NCBI GenBank assembly: GCA_002299135.1
Contig: DBNM01000115.1
Location: 8,668 to 13,912, forward strand
Origin: Candidatus Neomicrothrix sp. UBA672
GTDB lineage: Bacteria; Actinomycetota; Acidimicrobiia; Acidimicrobiales; MedAcidi-G1
Direction of reading: 5' to 3'
Length of the DNA stretch: 5,245 nucleotides
A program made the position numbers and the translations under genes. Under the pieces are notes generated by a model, which worked only from the letters and a program-made list of their open reading frames with translations, had not been told where the DNA came from and made no database searches. Each line of letters begins with the position of its first letter. The stretch's first letter is position 1. Below, piece after piece: positions 1 through 5,245 of the stretch.

Positions 1-1679
1 GTTTCTTTGGTATTAAAGCCTTTATAGGTGGGGCGTTTTGGCCAATAATCTTGTAATTCTTCTGACCCGTCTTCTAAGTTGCATCTTCCTGGTAATAAAC
101 CTGGAGAAAGTCCCATATCCATTGCACCATTGATGTTGCCTCTTCTTAACAAAGGTAAGAAAGAGGCTTTTGGTAGATATTCCTGAAGTGCGATAGCTCC
201 TTCTTCAACGATTGAAGAAGTCTCTGCTAACGAGGTGCGACCAAATAGAACTGAAACCGAGTCACTTTTTTTAATTATTTTTCCAACTTTGAGCAACTCT
301 TTGAGAATGTCATCTTCAAATTCAGAAGACTCGCCAGATAATGCTTTTACTGCTTCAAAAGTTTTTCCGGGTGGAACTCTTATTGAATGTGTGGCTAATT
401 TCGAAAGTCCTGTTTTTGTTGGAGTTAGTTCAATGAGTTTGCATTGATCTTGAACTATTGCATGCCTTAACCTTAAATAAAGAGTCCCTAATTCCTCTTT
501 CGGATCAGCGCCTAAAAGAATTATTACTCCACCTGGTTCGCAAGTTTCATCTATGGTCGCTGGATTTAAGCTGAGGAGCACTTCCGGTGAAAACCCATCG
601 CCTAGTTGAGCATCAACGTTGTCAGTACCGATTATTCCTTTTGTGATTTTGCTCCAAACGTACTGAGCTTCATTAGTTAAACGCGCTCCACCAATGACGG
701 CTATTCTTTCTGGCGTAGTTTCAGCTATTACATTTGTAAATTTTTCATAAGCTTCAGACCATGAAGTTGCTACAAACTGGCTCTTCTTGCCTTCGGCAAG
801 TTCATTGGTTATAAGTGGTTCAGCGAGTCTGTTTTCATTTGAGTATGCCTCGAAAATAAATCTTTCTTTATCAGTTAACCAGCCCCAGTTAACACAGTCA
901 GAATCAACACCCATAAAACGTAAAACTCTGTCTCTTGATTCTTGAACAGAAATTCTGTTTCCGACACTGTCAAAAGTACTAGTCGATTCAACTTCAGTTA
1001 AATCCCATGGTCTCGCTTTAAACCTAAAAGGCGCGGCTGTTAACGCCCCTACTGGGCATATCTGTACTGTGTTGCCACTGAAATAAGAGCTAAAGGGCTG
1101 ATCCGGATATGTATTAACTTGAGTCTTGTTGCCTCGATCAATGAAATGTATTAAAGAATCCCCTGCGACTTGATCTGCGAAACGTGTACACCTATCGCAA
1201 AGAACACACCGTTCACGATCTAAAAAGACATTCTCATTAACTGGAATGGGTTTTCTGAAAGTTCGTTTTTCTTCGATGAACCGACTCTCTCCCGCACCAA
1301 AGGTCATCGTCTGATCTTGTAAAGGGCACTCCCCTCCTTTGTCGCAAATAGGGCAGTCAAGAGGATGATTTACTAGTAGGAACTCAAGTACTCCTTCTTG
1401 GGCCTTTACAGCTTTTTCAGATTGAGTGTCAACAACCATCTCATTACTGCACTCAATCATGCAGGAAGGTTGAAGAGCCGGTCCTCGACCTGTGTCGATT
1501 TCCACCAAACACATTCGGCACATACCAACAGGCTGCATACGCGAATGATGACAAAATCTAGGAATATAAGTTCCATTTCTCTCGCAAGCATCTATTAGCA
1601 ATTCGCCAGGTTTTGCTATTACTTTTTTTCCATCAACCGTAATTGAGACTGCAGTTTCAGCAGATGTTATATCTGTCAT
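1..1679 (-). CDS. nuoG: NADH-quinone oxidoreductase subunit G (NuoG), N-terminal 559 residues; gene runs off the left edge
   Basis: Peripheral-arm subunit of complex I that carries the electron wire from NuoF towards the quinone module. The frame is open from the ATG at 1679 to the window edge. Domains: 2Fe-2S ferredoxin fold at about 1-95, with N1b ligands C43, C54, C57 and C73; then the His-Cys cluster N5 in the motif HPLDCPICDKGGEC (H105, C109, C112, C118); then N4 with C158, C161, C164 and C208 (ICPVGAL). From about 285 on it resembles the molybdopterin-oxidoreductase-like domain (WSEA at 307-310, GGARLTNEAQY at 330-340, LLGADPKEELG at 388-398). The four N7 ligand positions hold S234, D237, N241 and T269, so that cluster should be absent. 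The ATG overlaps the nuoF stop (ATGA), with GAAGAGG seven bases upstream. Family members are usually about 700-900 residues, so a C-terminal part lies outside the window. Identity is secure from the cluster motifs and operon order. Confidence 0.97.
   Translation of the reverse strand, partial: MTDITSAETAVSITVDGKKVIAKPGELLIDACERNGTYIPRFCHHSRMQPVGMCRMCLVEIDTGRGPALQPSCMIECSNEMVVDTQSEKAVKAQEGVLEFLLVNHPLDCPICDKGGECPLQDQTMTFGAGESRFIEEKRTFRKPIPVNENVFLDRERCVLCDRCTRFADQVAGDSLIHFIDRGNKTQVNTYPDQPFSSYFSGNTVQICPVGALTAAPFRFKARPWDLTEVESTSTFDSVGNRISVQESRDRVLRFMGVDSDCVNWGWLTDKERFIFEAYSNENRLAEPLITNELAEGKKSQFVATSWSEAYEKFTNVIAETTPERIAVIGGARLTNEAQYVWSKITKGIIGTDNVDAQLGDGFSPEVLLSLNPATIDETCEPGGVIILLGADPKEELGTLYLRLRHAIVQDQCKLIELTPTKTGLSKLATHSIRVPPGKTFEAVKALSGESSEFEDDILKELLKVGKIIKKSDSVSVLFGRTSLAETSSIVEEGAIALQEYLPKASFLPLLRRGNINGAMDMGLSPGLLPGRCNLEDGSEELQDYWPKRPTYKGFNTKE
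873..980 (-). other. Degenerate N7 [4Fe-4S] cluster site within nuoG
   Basis: Codons for NuoG residues 234-269. In family members with N7 (for example Thermus Nqo3, ligands C256, C259, C263 and C291) this region reads TTC-x2-C-x3-C followed by a Cys before D-x-GRF. Here the equivalent residues are S234 (STST), D237, N241 (SVGN) and T269 (WLTDKERF). The spacing of 3, 4 and 28 residues matches Thermus exactly and the flanking words are kept, so the alignment is clear. The site was lost by point substitution, not by deletion. C262 nearby (DSDCVNW) is not at a ligand position. Confidence 0.85.
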
Positions 1680-3100
1680 GTAACTACCTCTTCAACTTTT
1701 AACGACAAGGGAATAGGATCACGTCTTGTAATAAGAGCTTCGAATTCATTACGGAATCTTCGTATAGCAGAAACAATCGGAGCTACAGATGAAGGTCCTA
1801 ATGGACAAATAGTTGTCTGACTTGGAGGAAACGGAACCGCATCAAGACCTTCGTCTGAGAATGCAGCAGCTGGATAAGGCCCAGGGCTTATATTGTCACC
1901 TATGTCTAAAAGCAAATCTATATCTGAAGGTCTTCCATCGCCATCTAAAATCCTTTGAAGAATTTTCTCTTCCCATGTAGTTCCTTCTCTACAAGGAGAA
2001 CATTTCCCACAAGATTCACGCGCAAAAAATCTAACAACGCTTAAACAAGCCTTAACTGCATCAGTTGTCTCGTCCATCACAACCATTGCTCCAGAACCAA
2101 GCATTGAACCGGCTGCTCCTACCGCACTCGCTTCGAGCGGTAAATCTAGTTGTTCTTGAAAAAACCACGGGGCTGACCCTCCGCCGGGTATAAACATTTT
2201 TAACTCATTGTCATCTCTTATGCCTCTGCAAAAATTTTCATCATAAAAAAGTTCTCTAAAGGTAGTAACTCCATGTTCAACCTCATAAACACCCGGGCGT
2301 TTTACATGCCCTGATATTGCAAACATCCGGGTCCCAGGTGATGATTCTGAACCAAATCCTTTGTAAGCAGAGGCTCCGTTATTGAGAATCCAAGGAAGAT
2401 TAGAAAGTGTTTCAACATTATTTACAATCGTCGGCTTACCGTATAAACCTATTGCAGCTGGGAAATAAGGAGGTTTTAAACGTGGCATTCCACGTTTGCC
2501 TTCAAGACTCTCTATTAACGCTGTTTCTTCTCCAACTATGTATGCCCCTGCACCCCAATGCATCACTACGTCAACAGAAAACTTAGTACCTAAAATGTTT
2601 TTCCCGATATAACCAGCTTTATATGCTTCATCGAGTGCAAGAGCTATCCGTTCTTGCGCCAAAGCCATTTCACCTCGGACATATAAAAACGCTTGAGATA
2701 AACCAAGTGCATAACAAGCAATCAAAACTCCTTCTATTAACTGATGAGGATCCCTTTCCATTAAAAGTCGATCTTTGTAAGTACCTATTTCACTTTCGTC
2801 CCCATTAACCACTAAATACCGCGGCCAAACCCCTTCGGGGGGAAATCCCCATTTGATTCCTGCAGGGAAACCAGCACCTCCGCGTCCAAGAAGACTGGCT
2901 TCTCTAACTTCATCATGAACTTGGTTGGGTAATCGATTAAGTGATGACCTCAAACCCTCATAGCCACCTGTTGACAAATACTTATCGAGTGTAAAAGAAT
3001 CTGTATGTTTGAAACGGCTTGTAATAAGCTTCGGACCCTCATTTTCGACGAAACCAGGCGCATGTTTTATATAACCGGTCTGTAAAGGTGACTCAACCAT
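1676..3100 (-). CDS. nuoF: NADH-quinone oxidoreductase subunit F (NuoF), NADH- and FMN-binding subunit
   Basis: Oxidises NADH, holds FMN and passes electrons to cluster N3; it works as a pair with NuoE at the tip of complex I in the cytoplasm. Residues are counted from the upstream TTG at 3103. GRGGAGFP at 73-80 is the glycine-rich FMN loop; NGDESEIGTYKDR at 100-112 is the second flavin/NADH motif; GAGAYIVGEETAL at 184-196 follows; an SLBB-type segment spans about 255-340. N3 ligands are C365, C368, C371 (ESCGKCSPCREG) and C433 (TICPLG). I chose the ATG at 3100 (474 residues): it overlaps the nuoE stop by one base (TGATG) and has GAAGAGG seven bases upstream. The TTG at 3103 would put only four bases behind that site. 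The protein is longer than Thermus Nqo1 (438) because of about 21 extra residues before C433 and a longer N-terminus. The usual Pro of ESEPG is Ile107. Function is certain from motifs and neighbours. Confidence 0.97.
   Translation of the reverse strand: MVESPLQTGYIKHAPGFVENEGPKLITSRFKHTDSFTLDKYLSTGGYEGLRSSLNRLPNQVHDEVREASLLGRGGAGFPAGIKWGFPPEGVWPRYLVVNGDESEIGTYKDRLLMERDPHQLIEGVLIACYALGLSQAFLYVRGEMALAQERIALALDEAYKAGYIGKNILGTKFSVDVVMHWGAGAYIVGEETALIESLEGKRGMPRLKPPYFPAAIGLYGKPTIVNNVETLSNLPWILNNGASAYKGFGSESSPGTRMFAISGHVKRPGVYEVEHGVTTFRELFYDENFCRGIRDDNELKMFIPGGGSAPWFFQEQLDLPLEASAVGAAGSMLGSGAMVVMDETTDAVKACLSVVRFFARESCGKCSPCREGTTWEEKILQRILDGDGRPSDIDLLLDIGDNISPGPYPAAAFSDEGLDAVPFPPSQTTICPLGPSSVAPIVSAIRRFRNEFEALITRRDPIPLSLKVEEVVT
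1687..1693 (-). promoter_or_regulatory. Ribosome-binding site of nuoG, inside the end of nuoF
   Basis: On the minus strand this reads GAAGAGG, seven bases before the ATG at 1679. It has the same sequence and spacing as the nuoF site and is likewise made by Glu-Glu-Val codons, here at the NuoF C-terminus (EEVVT). Confidence 0.7.
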
Positions 3101-3735
3101 CAAACAACCTCTTCGATCCAGCTTGGAGGCCCTTTTATTTCCTCTGGATGTTTAATCCCAGCAGAACGCGTCTGAGGTATTTGTTGACGAACCCGACTTA
3201 AAGTTCCATGTTCAGGCATAACTCCTTGATCATCAGCACAACCTTTAGACAAAGGACTTTCACCTGCTTTTAGATCTACGACTACCTCATCAAAAAGTTC
3301 CGGCGATGCTCGATGAAAATAACGATAATTTACAGTGAAACAAGGAGCCTCCGTACAAGCAGCAACGCATTCAGCTTCTTCGAAAGTAAAAAGGCCATCT
3401 TCTGTCGTGCCACCTTCTTCTATATCCAAGACTGTTTTCACATGTTCAAATAGCTCATCTGCTCCCAGTAATTGGCAAGAAATATTTGTGCAAACTTTTA
3501 TTAAATACTTTCCAACTGGATGAAACTTGAACATTTCATAAAAAGTTCCCGTACCTAAAACTTCTACTGATGTTGTATCAGTAAGTTCTGCAATCTGTTC
3601 CATTGCAGGTTTTGTAATCCAGCCTTCTTGTTCTTGGGCTAAATGAAGTAACGGTATGAGTGCAGACCTAGCGACTGGATATCGGCTAACAATCTCTTTG
3701 GCGATTTCTTCATTCTCTTCGTTAAAAAACCCCAT
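3100..3735 (-). CDS. nuoE: NADH-quinone oxidoreductase subunit E (NuoE), 2Fe-2S thioredoxin-like subunit
   Basis: Carries cluster N1a beside the FMN of NuoF in the NADH-oxidising module. It has 211 residues. An N-terminal helical part includes IPLLHLAQEQEGWI (27-40), AMEQIAEL (44-51) and TGTFYEMFKFHPVGKY (62-77). The thioredoxin-like domain follows, with the N1a ligands C82 and C87 (CTNISC) and C123 and C127 (ECVAAC). This is the standard NuoE layout. Residues from about 160 to 211 form a polar tail rich in Pro, Gly and charged residues, making the protein longer than E. coli NuoE (166) or Thermus Nqo2 (181). The ATG at 3735 overlaps the nuoD stop by one base (TAATG), which suggests translational coupling. 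The C-terminal codons for Glu-Glu-Val-Val carry the ribosome-binding site of nuoF. Confidence 0.97.
   Translation of the reverse strand: MGFFNEENEEIAKEIVSRYPVARSALIPLLHLAQEQEGWITKPAMEQIAELTDTTSVEVLGTGTFYEMFKFHPVGKYLIKVCTNISCQLLGADELFEHVKTVLDIEEGGTTEDGLFTFEEAECVAACTEAPCFTVNYRYFHRASPELFDEVVVDLKAGESPLSKGCADDQGVMPEHGTLSRVRQQIPQTRSAGIKHPEEIKGPPSWIEEVV
3108..3114 (-). promoter_or_regulatory. Ribosome-binding site of nuoF, inside the end of nuoE
   Basis: On the minus strand this reads GAAGAGG, seven bases before the ATG at 3100 and only four before the TTG at 3103, so it decides for the ATG. It is made by the Glu-Glu codons and first Val base at the NuoE C-terminus. Confidence 0.7.
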
Positions 3736-5060
3736 TATCGATCAACTTCTCCCATAATCGGGTCGATAGAAGAAATAACAGCTACTGCATCCGCAATCAG
3801 GCCACCTCTCATCAGATGGGGCAAAGTTTGTAAATTTACAAAACTTGGTCCTCTGATATGCATCCGGTAAGGATTAGAACTTCCATCAGAAACTAGATAA
3901 CAGCCCAATTCTCCTCTTGGTGATTCAACTGCTGCATAAACTTCACCGGGGGGGACATGAAAACCTTCGGTAAATATTTTAAAATGATGAATCAACGCTT
4001 CCATTGACTCATCGATACGAGCACGTGGAGGTGGTGTAATTTTTTTGTCTTGAATCCGATAATCACCTGACGGCATTAGATCCAATATCTGTTCAACTAT
4101 TCGTAAGGACTCGCGAACTTCATTTAATCGAATCGCAAAACGATCAAAAGAATCACCGTGTGTTCCTACAATTACATCAAAATCAACTTGTTCATAAGCC
4201 AGATACGGTTCATCTTTTCTTAAATCCCAGTCGTAACCAGTCGATCTAAGTATCGGACCTGTAGCTGATAAGGCGAGTGCTTCAGAGGTATTTAATGAGC
4301 CTACACCTTGAAGTCTTTTCTGAAATAATGGTTGACCGGTTAGTAAATCATCATATTCATCAAGCCTTGGTGGAATTATTTCTAAAAGGTTTCTCAAATC
4401 AGCCTGCCAGCCATCATGTAAATCCACTGCAACTCCACCTGGACGGATGTAGTTGTGGTTCATTCTTAAGCCTGTTACTTTTTCAAAAAATCTGAGTACT
4501 TCTTCCCTTTCGCGCCATCCGTAAATCATCATCGAGACTGCACCAAGATCCATACCGTTTGTTGCCTGGAATAATAAGTGTGAGCTAATTCTATTCAGTT
4601 CACACATCAGCATTCTGATCCATGTTGCTCTGGGAGGTACTTCAATTTCTAAAAGTTTTTCTACAGCGAGAGAAAACGCAAGTTCTGTAAAAAGTGGCGA
4701 GGCATAATCCATTCTTGTCACATTTGTCGAACCTTGTGCATATGAAAGCGTCTCAGCAGTTTTTTCCATTCCGGTATGTAAGTAACCAATTACGGGTTTT
4801 GAACGTTCAACAGTTTCACCTTCTAATTCCAGAATAAGTCTGAGAACTCCATGAGTTGAAGGATGAGATGGTCCCATATTAAGAATCATTCGCGTTTCTT
4901 CTGATGGATCTTGATTTTTAGAAATTTCATTTTCAGCTTTAGAAGTAGCTTCTGACTCACTTATTCGCAACACAGCGCTACCTTCACGAATGCGAACCCT
5001 CTCATCGTTGCTTTTAGCAGGTAAAGACTTATTGCTGGTCTCTACGACTTCGGATGTCAT
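3735..5060 (-). CDS. nuoD: NADH-quinone oxidoreductase subunit D (NuoD), 49 kDa quinone-site subunit
   Basis: Core Q-module subunit, related to the large subunit of NiFe hydrogenases; it forms the quinone-reduction pocket with NuoB. It has 441 residues. The conserved domain starts near residue 57 with MGPSHPSTHGVLRL (62-75). H70 and Y119 (TRMDY) match the quinone-headgroup residues H38 and Y87 of Thermus Nqo4. Other family words are IGYLHTGMEKTAE (91-103), NHNYIRPGGV, the ITPPPR motif, ESPRGELG, and the C-terminus SFVNLQTLPHL...DPIMGEVDR. No hydrogenase-type metal ligands are expected, and the C-terminus ends in the usual VDR. The ATG at 5060 overlaps the nuoC stop (ATGA), and no strong ribosome-binding site precedes it, so reinitiation after nuoC is likely. 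With this start the protein has about 55 residues before the conserved domain, rich in Ser, Glu, Lys and Asn and about 30 longer than in Thermus. Function is secure; the exact start is slightly less so. Confidence 0.97.
   Translation of the reverse strand: MTSEVVETSNKSLPAKSNDERVRIREGSAVLRISESEATSKAENEISKNQDPSEETRMILNMGPSHPSTHGVLRLILELEGETVERSKPVIGYLHTGMEKTAETLSYAQGSTNVTRMDYASPLFTELAFSLAVEKLLEIEVPPRATWIRMLMCELNRISSHLLFQATNGMDLGAVSMMIYGWREREEVLRFFEKVTGLRMNHNYIRPGGVAVDLHDGWQADLRNLLEIIPPRLDEYDDLLTGQPLFQKRLQGVGSLNTSEALALSATGPILRSTGYDWDLRKDEPYLAYEQVDFDVIVGTHGDSFDRFAIRLNEVRESLRIVEQILDLMPSGDYRIQDKKITPPPRARIDESMEALIHHFKIFTEGFHVPPGEVYAAVESPRGELGCYLVSDGSSNPYRMHIRGPSFVNLQTLPHLMRGGLIADAVAVISSIDPIMGEVDR
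3746..3753 (-). promoter_or_regulatory. Probable ribosome-binding site of nuoE, inside the end of nuoD
   Basis: On the minus strand this reads GGGAGAAG, ending ten bases before the ATG at 3735. The purine-rich core is good but the spacing is long, so coupling through the TAATG stop/start overlap probably matters more. It is encoded by the M-G-E residues near the NuoD C-terminus. Confidence 0.5.
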
Positions 5061-5245
5061 CGTTTCGTCTTACTGGCTTTGAACTGAACTGGTATTTGTC
5101 CGACCGAAAAATCTTTTCTTAAAGGATGACCTACCCAATCTTCTGGCATAAGAATTCTGGTTAGATCAGGATGATCAGAAAAGTTAATACCGAACATGTC
5201 AAAAACTTCGCGTTCCATTGATTCGGTTCCTGGATATAAGTCGAA
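5057..5245 (-). CDS. nuoC: NADH-quinone oxidoreductase subunit C (NuoC, 30 kDa), C-terminal 62 residues; 5' part beyond the right edge
   Basis: The Q-module subunit that packs on NuoD. Only the end is present, read in frame from the window edge to the TGA at 5059-5057. It contains the family's signature block: ESMEREVFDMFGINF, then DHPDLTRILMPEDW, then GHPLRKDF, which matches the conserved C-terminal half of the 30 kDa subunit. A short basic tail (KASKTKR) follows. The stop overlaps the nuoD start in an ATGA junction. The gene is separate from nuoD, unlike the fused nuoCD of E. coli. It is too short to stand out as an ORF but unmistakable from the motif and position. Confidence 0.93.
   Translation of the reverse strand, partial: FDLYPGTESMEREVFDMFGINFSDHPDLTRILMPEDWVGHPLRKDFSVGQIPVQFKASKTKR

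Noticed and set aside
200..220. Perfect inverted repeat with 9-base arms (200-208 and 212-220) and a 3-base loop
   Set aside because: It lies inside nuoG, where it encodes Ser-Ser-Ile-Val-Glu-Glu; TCT/TCA and GAA codons pair easily. No T-run follows on the transcribed strand and no gene end is near, so it is not a terminator. Probably chance.
873..980. A frameshift or pseudogene in nuoG as the cause of the missing N7 cysteines
   Set aside because: The frame is open for all 559 visible codons, and conserved words on both sides (KARPWDL before, WLTDKERF after) are in the same frame with exact spacing, so substitutions and not a frame error explain it.
2830..2850. GC-rich alternative hairpins (CCCC-TTCG-GGGG, and GGGG-AAAT-CCCC sharing the G arm)
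   Set aside because: They sit in the middle of nuoF, in the codons around GFPPEG, in a conserved reading frame. They have short arms and no adjacent regulatory context.
3101..3103. TTG as the start codon of nuoF
   Set aside because: It is in frame just before an ATG but only four bases from the ribosome-binding site; the ATG at 3100 has the better seven-base spacing and the typical TGATG overlap.
235..4495. Plus-strand open frames of 60-72 codons at 235-447, 1398-1598, 2623-2808, 3335-3523 and 4277-4495
   Set aside because: All are antisense to strongly conserved nuo genes, resemble no known family, and have low-complexity compositions typical of chance frames.

Overview
This window is an internal slice of a bacterial nuo operon, which encodes proton-pumping NADH:quinone oxidoreductase (respiratory complex I). 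All genes lie on the minus strand. Transcription runs from the right edge to the left: nuoC (3' end only), nuoD, nuoE, nuoF, nuoG (5' part only). Every base belongs to a coding region. Adjacent genes overlap by 1 to 4 bases (ATGA or TAATG/TGATG junctions), so no promoter, terminator, RNA gene, mobile element or CRISPR array is expected, and I see none.

Layout from the 5' end of the transcript: NuoC C-terminus (5245-5057), NuoD (5060-3735), NuoE (3735-3100), NuoF (3100 or 3103 to 1676), NuoG (1679 to beyond position 1). NuoE, NuoF and NuoG form the NADH-oxidising N module: FMN and cluster N3 in NuoF, N1a in NuoE, and N1b, N5 and N4 in NuoG. NuoC and NuoD belong to the Q module, and NuoD carries the quinone-site His and Tyr. 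Electrons pass NADH -> FMN (NuoF) -> Fe-S chain (NuoF, NuoG, then NuoI and NuoB outside the window) -> quinone at the NuoD/NuoB interface.

The organism is a bacterium with moderately low GC (about 40% on a few sampled lines). Several sequence signatures look actinobacterial: the NuoF stretch around AAGSMLG...DETT...SCGKCSPCREGT and the NuoG stretch FRFKARPWDL. A low-GC, possibly aquatic or marine actinobacterium, perhaps Acidimicrobiia-like, fits. This is inference from remembered family sequences, not from a search.

The locus is mostly conventional housekeeping. The most notable point is in NuoG: all four cysteines that bind the accessory [4Fe-4S] cluster N7 are replaced, with the surrounding sequence and spacing intact, while the ligands of N1b, N5 and N4 are all kept. 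Secondary oddities are an insertion of about 21 residues just before the fourth N3 cysteine in NuoF, a Pro-to-Ile change in NuoF's usually invariant ESEPG motif, terminal extensions on NuoD and NuoE, and identical ribosome-binding sequences embedded in matching Glu-Glu-Val-Val ends of NuoE and NuoF. I found no evidence of a previously undescribed system here.
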